DNA of 64,000 nt from Vitellaria paradoxa. Taxonomy: Eukaryota; Streptophyta; Magnoliopsida; Ericales; Sapotaceae. The notes beneath the pieces are model-generated. The model worked only from the letters and a program-made list of their open reading frames with translations. It was not told where the DNA came from and did no database searches. The stretch spans positions 16,469,228 through 16,533,227 of the forward strand of contig CM034241.1 in assembly GCA_019916065.1 (NCBI GenBank), in the 5' to 3' direction. This document shows, piece after piece, positions 47,986 to 56,923 of this stretch. Within the stretch, counting starts at the first letter, position 1, and each line of letters starts with the position of its first letter. Position numbers and translations under genes: made by a program.

Positions 47986-49657
47986 ATGCCAGCTGGTAGG
48001 AAAATAGGATTGAGTCAGCACTCGACTACTAATGCCACGCATTCGACCGAGTCACCGAATGATGTTGATGGATCATTACCGTTAGGATCACCTGTGATCG
48101 GAGAGGCACCTATTATATCGGGAGAATCACCTTGTGTTGGCAGCAGTAATTTTGTTTTACTTTTTTTGAATATTTTATTGTTTAATTATATTTATTTGAT
48201 TATTAATTATTTGGCATTATAACAGCTGCCCCAATAGATCACGTACTCGTGGCCTTACGAAGGGTAAAGGTGTGCAGCGAGAAGTGGCAAAAAATAAAGG
48301 GACGGGCTGTCAAGTTGAAATTTGTCCTTTGGCGTCGACATTCGTTTGAAAAATGCCACAAAGATTGCTAACCAACTCGGCGTGCAGATTCGTCTGTCAG
48401 CACCATTGCAAAGTGTTAGTACTTGGACCCAAATTGATAGGGGCAGTAAGGATGCTATCATTCAAAATGTATTGGTAATGCATTATTTCAATTATGTATT
48501 GTTATTAAGTTTATATGTGGTTGTGTTTCTGATTAATGCCACTATTGTTACCTATGATATATTGTAGCTAATGTTTGACATCAAGGATTTCTCTGAGCAA
48601 TATGTTCAAGAGGCCATTGAAAAAAATGTTACTCAGTATACAAGGATTGGCGATTCTCATGGAAGCAAAAGTACTTGGAGTTATTAAAGGATGGAAAAGA
48701 CCCTTATATTAATGCCCCTGACCCGGCGAGGCAAGAAGATTAGAATTATATGATAGATATGTATGGAGTTCAGATCAACACAAGGTAATTTAATAGTCAC
48801 AATTTTAAATTCCAAAAATATTTAAACAAGTGTATAATTTACTAATTAAGTTATTTTTTAAGAAACAAGCGGCCCAAGCAAAAAGTAATCGTGCTCAATT
48901 GCCTTACAATCACACGGCTGGATCTCAATCATTTCCAGCAAAATTATCCCTTCAGGTAATATGTTAGTTTTAAATGGTCTTCAATATTATAGATTTGATT
49001 TTTAGTTTTAAATTTGCATGCTCTAACTATTACTTATTAAATAGACTGAGAAGCTTGGAGATAAGGGCCTCCCATTTTCAACATTTTACAAAGACACCCA
49101 TTGGAGTAGGAAAAAGAATGATTACATTCATCCACAATGTCAGCAAAATTATGTATGTGCCATATTTATTTTTACAATTCTCTTTTCTTATTCCATATCT
49201 CACTAAAATTATATAATTTGATTTTTTTATATGTTCAAAACATGTACAGGATGAAATTGTTAGACGTGAGGCTGAGACATTGGACTTAGGTGACTCACGC
49301 TATACACCAGAGCAACTTTCTCAAATGGTGCTTGAAGAAAGATCAGGTTATTTGCTCGGGTTTGGGAAAGGTCCAAAGCCATCATCCTCAGTAAGATCTT
49401 CGGCTTCATCTAAAGCATGTTACACAAAGCTTGAAAAGCTGAAGGCACAAATTGAAGAACAGAATGAGCGGATGCAGCAATATGAGGATGATAGGAAAAA
49501 CTATGAAGAGAAAATAAGAAAGATGGAAGAGGAAAGGAGACAGATGGAAGAGGATAGGAGGGCAAAAGACGAGGAAACACAAAAGCAAATTGAGTTAATA
49601 TTTGCGATGATGCGGGATAAAAATAGAGGGGATGGTTCTGGGGATACATCGACCTAA
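47986..49657 (+). pseudogene. CACTA element C: Transposase_24-type second gene
   Basis: The first exon encodes MPAGRKIGLSQHSTTNATHS and a serine/proline-rich tail. After an intron, SRTRGLTKGKGVQREVAKNK and, past a shift, KNATKIANQLGVQIR follow; then LMFDIKDFSEQYVQEAIEKN, and after another intron KQAAQAKSNRAQLPYNHTAG with SQSFPAK, the signature of the plant En/Spm Transposase_24 (Ptta) domain. Next come TEKLGDKGLPFSTFYKDTHW, IVRREAETLDLGDSRYTPEQ and a 60-residue coiled coil (KLEKLKAQIEEQNERMQQYE onwards) ending at TAA near 49655. It corresponds to the TNPA-type product that binds subterminal repeats and helps bring the ends together. Introns are seen from frame changes at typical GT/AG sites. 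Some exons are slightly damaged. Confidence 0.85.
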
Positions 49658-50820
49658 TCTGGTAAGTAACTTTACTCTCTAGATTAATTCATATAAGTGT
49701 CTATGTTTTGTCTCTGTTTCTTTATCGTTTTAAGAAAGAAATGAAATTGTATTATTTCTAGCAAGTAACCAAGCTTGGTATAATTTTTTTTTTTTTTTTG
49801 CCTCCATTCTGTTTTTCATGTCCTGTGCTTGGGAGGATTGTATACTTGTTTATGACTGTTGGAAATCTATTTTTGATGTTATATAAGTGACCCTTTATTT
49901 ATTTATTTCATGCATGTCCTATTCTTGTTATTCTTTTTATTTTGTGTTTTAAGCCTTCAAATATAGCAGCAGATGATATACACCAGATATAGCAAGTATC
50001 TTCATGTAAAGTTTGTAAACTGGTCTTGCTAGCATAGAAGAATATCTAATTTATTAGTATTCATGTTTAGGATTACTATGAATGAGATTTTTTTTTTTCG
50101 TTTTAGGAACCTTTCAAAAAGGGGGAAAAAAACAAAGAGATTTTTTAGGATAGAAATTATTAGTATGTGTTACCTTTTGATTGTTAGAATTACAAGTTTA
50201 TCATTTCATTGATCACATTTGGCATCAATGGAAAGTTCATTTGTTCTCTTGATAGAATTGAAGTTTAATTTCTAGTGATAACTATTGTTTACAATGCTTT
50301 CTTTGGTGTCCTAAGTGTGTATTTTTGGAATAATATATTCTAGTGACTAAATCTGATAAGCCTAATTTTGCAGCTTGTTGCCAGAATGCAGAGCATGCAA
50401 AGTTTTCATGTGGATGGTTGCTGATGCTTCGGGGATGGATTTCTCTTCTCTATTCCAGCAATGTTACTACTTTTTTTTTCTATTATTGAGTTTTGATGGT
50501 TTGTTTTATTATTTTTGGAGCTATGTTGTTTCTAGTTAAAAGTTAGTGCACATACATGTGTGTAGATTATTGTTCAGATACTATTTTTCATAGATATTGA
50601 ATTGGTTTGTAGAAATTGTATGTGAGTTTTGAAGACAAAGTATTTTATTAATTTCAAGTGTTGAAAAGGTATATAAATAGAGTGGATGTTTGTTTCATTT
50701 ATTAATTAACTTAAGTGGCTATGTGTAATGGTTTGTGTGTAATACTACAGGAAATTGAATTCTGCACAAGAGAAAAAGTTCAGGAAACAAAAAAATGCTG
50801 GAATTATTTTTTTGCCCTCC
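49658..50820 (+). other. 3' non-coding region of CACTA element C
   Basis: No coding frame is recognised. T-rich tracts (49785-49799, 50092-50100) and the 3' UTR of the second gene probably fill it. A part near 50372-50445 has balanced composition but no recognisable protein. Confidence 0.5.
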
Positions 50821-51306
50821 AGACAATTCCCGACCAACTGGTCGCCGAAGACCCCCACTAGATCCCCTATTGAAGGAACCTTTGGCGACCAACTTGTCGC
50901 GGAAAATGAAAGAATTTCTGACTAACTGGTCACAGAAAATTAGAGAATTCCCGAGTAATTAGTCGCAGAAAGTTCAAATTTGCCCGACTACTTGGTCGCG
51001 AAAAATTAACGAATTCCCGACGAACTGGTCACTGAAAATTAGTGAATTCCCGACCAACTGGTCGCGGAAAGTTGAAATTTGCCCGACTACCTGGTCGCAG
51101 AATGTTAGTATTCAGTGACCAATTTTTAGTCGCTGAAAAGTAATAGTCACCGACTAAAGTATGATTTGGTCGGTAATTCCTTTCCCGACGAGGCTTCCCC
51201 GACCAAACACCGACCAAAATTTTTTGGTCGGCAAAACTTTTTCCGACCAATTATTGACATTTCCCAACCAACTTTTTGGTCGCCAAAAATGCAGCCTGTT
51301 GTAGTG
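50821..51306. repeat. Right subterminal repeats and TIR of CACTA element C
   Basis: About a dozen copies of TTCCCGACCAACTGGTCGC and related forms (50828-50844, 50889-50900, 51015-51030, 51047-51064, 51083-51101, 51235-51287) end at GTTGTAGTG, the inverted copy of the left end. Confidence 0.9.
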
Positions 51307-51593
51307 TTACATTTGTTCACCATTCAATCATGAAATCACATCCACAATACCATCATTTCATTAATCAATCATATAGCCATAACCACACAATCCTCGGGGG
51401 TTGGGTATACATACTATCGTCTTTTATGGGCCAATACCCAACGGAAACGATAAACCGACGTCGTCGTTTAGGATCACCGTCCAGGGCCACGAGGAGACAA
51501 AACACACACACAATGTTGTGGGCTACTAACCCACTGGCATTGACACCAAACCTTGCACAGGTTCCGGGTCTTTCAACTCGAGGGTAATCTCAC
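51307..51593 (-). repeat. Gypsy LTR C, right piece
   Basis: Continues LTR C after CACTA element C; the landmarks CTTTTATGGGCC, CACAATGTTGTGGGCTACTA and AACCTTGCACAGGTTC are those of LTR A at 28260-28400 in reverse. The similarity stops at about 51593, so the first ~1.6 kb of this LTR is missing. Confidence 0.88.
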
Positions 51594-53105
51594 GACCACT
51601 ATGTAGATCCATCTGCATCTTTAGAATTCAATCAAGCAATTCAAATTTATGACCACTATGTAGATCAACAATTTTAATCCTATGATTTTGAAATGTGTAT
51701 GAGGTAATAGAACAAGCAAGAATATCACAAGGAATAGCATTGCACCAAAAAAATTTTTACTTATCCTAAAAGAAATAAAAAAAATCTAATCTACATGATT
51801 TCATAGTACTAAGTAAAAATACAGCAGTAAAGCAAAGCCTAATTCATGAAAAAAATGCCTCTACATATCAAGGTTCACTCCTTCAACACTCTTAGGGGTG
51901 TGGGAGACATAGAGATCACTTTTTCTAACCCAAACAGTTCTTAGTTTTGGAAAAGCATTTTGAGTCTTGGGTTTGTTAGGTTTTGGACCAATGGGTTTTG
52001 AAAAATTTTTCTTTTTATCTTTTCCCACTGGCTATGTCATGTAAGGTTCAAAATCAAAACAAGACTTTTGAAACCTTAAAGGAAGAAACCTATTTGACAC
52101 TTGAAGATTAGTTTTCAAAGAATTCCTAGTGTCAACATAGGATAGGGGAAGCCCATAAAGTTTATGACAACGTGGTCGTGTGTGACCAGGTATACCACAA
52201 TAAAAACATATAGGAACAAACTTATGTTTAGAGGGAATACCTTTGGGCTTCTGAGAATAAGCTCTTGATTGATTATCTTTCTTTCGTTGGGGAGCTTTGA
52301 CTGTTTGTGGAGCAGTTGTCTTTGAGGAACTGGGGGTAGCTTTAGCTTTAAGATTGTTTGCTTGCGTGTCGGTGTAGCCAAGTCCTCTTTTGTCACGTGG
52401 GCTCCTTTGCATCCCAAGTATGTCATCAAGTGTGGAAGATAAAGTATTCATCTTAAGTTGCATGGCTTGCAGTTTTCCCTGGGCATCCTTCACATCTTTT
52501 TCTTTTTGTTCCAACTTGGCTTTAAGTGCTACTATCAAATCCTCTTGAGAGTTTTTGCTTACTTCAAGTGCTTCAAATTTTGTTTGAAATTCCTCCAGTG
52601 CAACTTTTAGATTGTCTCTCTCCTCTTTAATATTTTGTTCTTTATAGTTAATTTCTCGTTTTGCTTGTGGAGCTTGCGACAGTCTTGATACAATTGTTCA
52701 TAAGCCTCTTCAACGTCTACTTCCTCACCTAAATCTTCTTCCACTTCACTCTCGGAGGATTCTTCTTTCTCATGTTTGGAGGAGGATGACTCTGACGCAT
52801 TGGAGGGGGCACTTGCTCTAACCATAAAAGCTGTGTAATTCTCTGGAAATCATCTAAAGAAGAGGTACTCAACTGATCATCAAAATCATTGAGTGTTGCA
52901 TTGAGAACCTTCTTTTTACCCTTCTTGTTCCCACAGTCTTGGGCTATGTGACCATAGCCTTGGCACTCGTAGCACTTCACGCCCTTGGACTTGTTCTTCT
53001 TTTTCTTGGGTTCAAAAAATTTTTCACTCTTGGATTTATCATTCTTCTTAATCTTTTCAGATTTTTCACCTTCTCTACAGGGATCCATCTAGTAATAGGA
53101 TCACG
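51594..53105 (-). pseudogene. Ty1-copia Gag remnant (copia copy X2) with internal deletion
   Basis: On the minus strand a frame starts MDPCREGEKSEKIKKNDKSK and leads straight to KCYECQGYGHIAQDC, a CX2CX4HX4C zinc knuckle. In copy X1 the same MDP-REG start is followed by the DGTNYAY region, so here the main body of Gag has been deleted. Further on come acidic ESEVEEDLGEEVDVEEAYEQ, a coiled coil (LKAKLEQKEKDVKDAQGKLQ), then FVPICFYCGIPGHTRPRCHK, a second knuckle, and WVRKSDLYV near 51920. Frames shift several times. The remnant ends at 51593 against LTR C, where a deletion removed pol and the 3' LTR. Confidence 0.85.
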
Positions 53106-53128
53106 TTTTTCTTTAAAAAACGTACCCG

Positions 53129-53141
53129 CTCTGATACTAAT
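53129..53141 (-). other. Primer-binding site of copia copy X2
   Basis: The minus strand reads TTAGTATCAGAGC immediately after the LTR, one change from TGGTATCAGAGC. The AATC repeat at 53175-53202 lies in the LTR beside it. Confidence 0.8.
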
Positions 53142-53651
53142 TGAAATTTCGAAAGATGCTGATGGAGATCCCAATTAATCGATCAATCAATCAATCAATC
53201 AATCACACACACAAGAATGTAGAAGACGAGATAAACAAAAATGAGGAAACCCACGAAAGGAAACCTCAAACAAAACTTTCACTAGAATAAACGAACGTTG
53301 GTTACAAACTCAACCTCTCTATAGATTGACTCCTTGACTCTATACTCTCGTTGACGTTTGCTCGACTCCTCAATGCACCAATTCCTCTAGCGAAAGCCCT
53401 TTGATTGCTCGAAGGCTCAACACCGAATCCTTGGTAGCTTTGCTGAATCCACAGCATCCACAAACCTCAAATCCAAACTCTTTCAGATTGAACACGAGCC
53501 ATGTTGGCTAAGTTGTGGAGAGAATGATCAATCTTTAAGGCTCACAATCTCATGTGTATTCTCTCGGTGTGTGTGTCTCTCTTTTTGTGTCTATCTAAAC
53601 TTGGAAATGCCAAGAGATATTTATAGACAAACCAAGGTGGCTGGGGCTATT

Positions 53652-53842
53652 GAAGTGGCCTGTAGCTGAAGTTCTAGCTTGATACCCTGTCAATTTTTTT
53701 ACCATATCTTTTCACCCACAATTCGGATTGACCTGATTCTTTTTGCGTTGGAAATAAGACTCAAAGGGCTACAACTTTCATGTTTTAGCCGAAGCCTAAA
53801 TTTGTCATCTTCGAGGTCAAAATCACATTAGAAGTTGAGAAC
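53652..53842 (+). repeat. 191-bp module shared between LTR families (copy in X2)
   Basis: Starts GAAGTGGCCTGTAGCTGAAG and contains CGGATTGACCTGATTCTTTT and AAAGGGCTACAACTTTCATG. It matches the module of solo LTR G1. Relative to the X2 LTR it is in antisense orientation; in G1 it is in sense orientation. The X1 LTR has only about 30 bp at the corresponding position (near 780-810). Confidence 0.85.
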
Positions 53843-54016
53843 AAAAAGTGTCACGCGGGTACCTCGCAAGAAGGGCGCACTCGCGGCCTTCCAGCGGTTT
53901 CCTCACAGTCTTCCCGCGACTCAAAACGTCCTTCCCGTACAGCTTAATCTTCTCTTGGCTTTTTCCCATGGCCAAGTGTGGTCTTCCCGCTTTTTTCTTG
54001 TGTTATTCAATTCAGA

Positions 54017-54142
54017 CCTCTTCAGGACTTCTAGCCACTTTGGAAACTTGATTTTCAACCTCTTCAAGACTTCTAACCACTTTGAAAACTTGATTTTCAA
54101 ACTCTTCAAGACTTCTAGCCCTTTTGGAAACTTGATTTTCTA
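54017..54142. repeat. Three tandem copies of a 42-bp unit
   Basis: CCTCTTCAGGACTTCTAGCC is repeated with few changes at 54018, 54059 and 54101, each followed by an ACTTGATTTTC. The X1 LTR has one diverged copy. Open frames read across it are artefacts. Confidence 0.88.
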
Positions 54143-54277
54143 AGCCTTTTAGAATTCTAATCTACTTAAGACTCTAGTGTCTTAGCCTACACTAAGTCTA
54201 AAATATAGCCGTAAGTCTAAAGTATAGACATTTCTATTTGATCATGGATTTGCCAATTTACAAATTTAGCCTTAACA

Positions 54278-55839
54278 AACAAATTAAACATTAACGTACT
54301 TATAATTTCAAATTTTAGCTCAATAAAATAACATAATTTGTTGAAACCATAAAAATACTTTTTATTGAATATTTTTCATAATTGTTTTAGTGAATGATAA
54401 TAATATATATAAATTATTTAATAATAATACTTTTAATAATTTAAGTAACTTAATCTAACTATTATGATATTAATCGAAACAATTTAATTTTACATAAATT
54501 AATTATATTATCAATATTCTAATCCATTATTTAATATTTTGACTAATATTAATATTTAATGAACCTAAAATTTATAATTTAATATTATTATTAACCTAAT
54601 CTTAATATTTTTAATATTATTGTTTAACAATATGAAGATCATAATAAAATTTAATTTCCTTAATGTAACGTTAATTAATTTATTTTAAAAAATTATCCAT
54701 TTACGTATTTATAATTTCAAATATGGTAGTTTAATATTGCCCCTACTTAAAATTAATTTTATAATTGTTTAATCAATACTTTATCAAAAATCATAATAAA
54801 ATTATTTTTATAGTTGGCATAATGAATGATGATAATATATAAGTTCAAAAAAATCTTGATAATTTATTCCATTAGGATTTAATTTTCATTTTAATTTTTG
54901 AATTTAAATATACTTTTAAATTCAACAAATTAAACATTAACATACTTATAATTTCAAATCTTTGGCTCAATAAAATAACATAATTTGTTGAAATTTTAAA
55001 AATACTTTTTATTTAATATTTTTCATAATTGTTTTAGTTAATGATAATAATATATAAATTATTTAATAAATTATATTTTTAATAGAATTTAATTTCAATT
55101 TACATTTTTAAATTTAAAAAAATTATGCATTCACTCATTTATAATTTCAAATATTATACTTCAATAAAATAACATAATTCATCCGAAATTATTTTTAATA
55201 CTATTATCAATTTTTATAATTATTTTAATAGATTAGGTGTCAAAAATTACTCTTTTCTATATTTTTAAAATCATTTTGATGGTTGCTTTAATAAATGGTA
55301 ATAATTTATATACATCATCAGAAAATAATATATATTTGATAGGAGTTAATTTAAATTTAAGTTTTCGAATTTAAAAATAATTTTAAATCGAAATTAATAA
55401 AACATTCACTCGGTTTCAAATTTTTAGTTCAACAAAATAAAAAAAAATCCAAAAATTACATTTCTCTTTTTAAAATTATGTTCGTAATTGTTTTAACCAA
55501 TATTCTGTCAACTTTTACTCATATTTATTTAAAATTATTTTCACAATTGGTTTAATGAATGATAATAAAAGATATAAATTAACAAAAGATTTTTATTTTA
55601 TTATTTTTTTGTAACGCATTAATGTTATTATAAATTTTTTAATTTAAAATACATTTCAATTTTAAAAAATTATACGTTCCTCAATAAAACTGAAAAATTT
55701 ATTATTTTAAATAAATTTGGAATCACTACAAAAATAAATTCAAAAATATTTGATTGGTCTCAACGCTGCCATAATCCAAAATATTTTCAAAATCTCTTCC
55801 ACATCCACCCATTAGCTCAAAAAGAAAAAAAAATAGTGG
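54278..55839. repeat. AT-rich DNA with ~650-bp direct repeats in CACTA element B
   Basis: No gene is present. A block beginning CAAATTAAACATTAAC with AATAAAATAACATAATTTGT and TTTTCATAATTGTTTTAGT occurs at about 54279-54430 and again at 54928-55070, with a weaker third copy near 55120-55220. It lies upstream of the minus-strand genes of element B. Confidence 0.65.
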
Positions 55840-55938
55840 AGTGTGGCCTGTAGTTCAGCAGTTAAGAGCCTCTTTTGCCTGTTCATGACTCGAGTTCGAG
55901 TCTTCCCTGTCTCCGCTTATTAAAAAAAAAAAAAAAAC
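55840..55938 (+). repeat. Short tRNA-like, SINE-like insertion with poly(A) tail
   Basis: TGGCCTGTAGTTCAGCAGTT fits a polymerase III A box (TAGTTCAGCAG), and 37 bp further on GAGTTCGAGTCTTCC fits a B box (GTTCGAGTC). The sequence ends in about 16 A bases at 55922-55937. It is shorter than typical plant SINEs and cannot fold into a normal tRNA cloverleaf by eye. A tRNA pseudogene is the alternative. Confidence 0.5.
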
Positions 55939-56380
55939 CTTACCTTTCCAAAAAAATGAAAAAAAACAGTGGCTCCAAAAAAATTAAAAATTAATTTTAA
56001 CATGAAACAACCCAAAAAAAAAAATTACATTACGCAGTAAAATAAAAAAATGACAGCAAGCAAAAATTTCAGCCAACATCAACCAACACACCAACAACAA
56101 AATCTAACTAATATCCATAATCACCAGTATAAAAAATAAACAAATGAGAAACTAAAAATGAAAAAAGAAACAAAAAAAAGATGATCATCACTACCACCAA
56201 CCAAAAAAAAAAAAAAAACATAACAAACAATATAAAAAAAAGTCGATACATACAAAAAACTTTAAACCAAAAATTCATACCTGATCTAAGAATGAGAAGG
56301 TGGTTGATTTGATCCTCAAAACAACCTTATGAAAAAGAAAAAATGGGGGGTTAGCAAAACGAAGAGAGAGAGCTAGAAAG
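55939..56380. other. A-rich stretch in CACTA element B
   Basis: Long A runs and CAA-rich DNA without coding features. Confidence 0.5.
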
Positions 56381-56540
56381 AGAGGGAAAGGAAGAGACTT
56401 GACAGCGGTGGTAGCGGCGGTCCGGCTTTGGCGGGAAGAAGAGGGGAGGAGGAGAAAGGGGTGGGGGTAGAGAGAGAGAGCACGGGAGAGGGAGAGAGTG
56501 AGAGGAAAAAGAGAGGCAGAGAGGAAAATGAAAAGGGTAT
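56381..56540 (-). promoter_or_regulatory. CT-rich leader of the CACTA element B genes
   Basis: On the minus strand a pyrimidine-rich stretch (CTCTCT runs with CCCCCACCCC) lies just inside the right end of element B, where the leader of its minus-strand transposase gene is expected. A GC-rich part encodes GGC/GGT-type codons, perhaps a former first exon. Inferred from position. Confidence 0.4.
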
Positions 56541-56559
56541 TCTACACGAGTTAGACTAG

Positions 56560-56770
56560 ACTATTACCAACCACTTAAGGCAGTCGCTAAACAAACATTA
56601 ACGACCGCCACAAGTGGTCACCTGAGATTCCCTGTTGCCGATCCTTTGCCACGTGTAATTGTGACGACAGTTTCAGTGACCGCTAGAAGTGGTTGCTAAT
56701 AGTCCTTTAGTGACTATCCAAAGCGGTCACCTGAATTTTTCTCTCGCCAATAATGCAATTTCTAGTAGTG
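56560..56770. repeat. Right subterminal repeats and TIR of CACTA element B
   Basis: Copies of AGTGACCGCTA / GGCGGTCAC-type motifs (56582-56592, 56606-56625, 56665-56695, 56715-56733) end at TTTCTAGTAGTG. They mirror 31182-31440. Confidence 0.85.
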
Positions 56771-56923
56771 TGATCTAGATAACATCGAGTGGATTCAAGT
56801 TCAACATTCCATCAGTTGTGGCATTTTGATTCAATAAGTGAATGCTCATTCATATATTCAACTTGTTCATATTCTATCTAAATAATTGTGCTTGTCATTA
56901 ACACGTGTTGTCTGCATTGTAGG
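56771..56923 (+). pseudogene. CACTA element A: transposase segment after DUF4218
   Basis: Directly after the TGA duplication the plus-strand frame of element A continues LDNIEWIQVQ (after EGTSFD at 31181), the equivalent of LNHIEWIQTH in element B. Stops follow. It is cut at 56923 by the gypsy element E, so the rest of element A lies beyond the window. Confidence 0.8.

Larger units (their letters stand above)
40140..51309 (+). mobile_element. CACTA element C, complete, 11.16 kb
   Basis: The element is 40143-51306. Its ends CACTACAAGAG and, reversed, CACTACAACAG are inverted copies, and the 3-bp duplication TTA lies at 40140-40142 and 51307-51309 inside LTR C, whose sequence is continuous across the site. 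On the plus strand it carries fragments of a ribosomal protein gene (40853-41836), a TNP2 transposase gene (43967-47447) and a Transposase_24-type gene (47986-49657). Both ends have arrays of CCGACCAA/TAGTCG-type repeats. Its transposase has few lesions, so it is the youngest of the three CACTA elements. Confidence 0.95.
53142..54277 (-). repeat. 5' LTR of Ty1-copia copy X2
   Basis: The plus strand runs from TGAAATTTCG to AGCCTTAACA, 1136 bp, and matches the X1 LTR (329-1144). It carries three insertions relative to that copy: an AATC microsatellite (53175-53202), the 191-bp module (53652-53842), and two extra copies of a 42-bp unit (54017-54142). A GC-rich block lies at 53855-53990. Confidence 0.88.
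31179..56773 (-). mobile_element. CACTA element B, 25.6 kb including nested insertions
   Basis: The element proper is 31182-56770. It begins CACTACTGGAAA and ends TTTCTAGTAGTG, which are inverted copies, and is flanked by the 3-bp duplication TGA (31179-31181 and 56771-56773), as CACTA elements create. Joining the flanks restores the frame of element A across the site. Its own genes run on the minus strand: TNP2 from 39314 down to about 36516 and a Transposase_24-type gene down to about 32150. It contains LTR B, LTR C with CACTA element C, and a copia remnant. Its transposase N-terminus (right of 39314) has been lost. Confidence 0.92.

Noticed and set aside
40143..51306. An unknown bacterial-type or defence-like gene system in the centre of the window
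   Set aside because: The gene content is fully explained by a plant CACTA transposon with TNP2, DUF4218, DUF4216 and Transposase_24 parts plus captured host exons.
53921..54143. Overlapping open frames on both strands with repeated residues
   Set aside because: They translate the 42-bp tandem repeat in the copia X2 LTR.
55840..55917. A functional tRNA gene
   Set aside because: The A and B boxes are there but acceptor and anticodon stems do not pair convincingly, and an A tail follows; a SINE or pseudogene is more likely.
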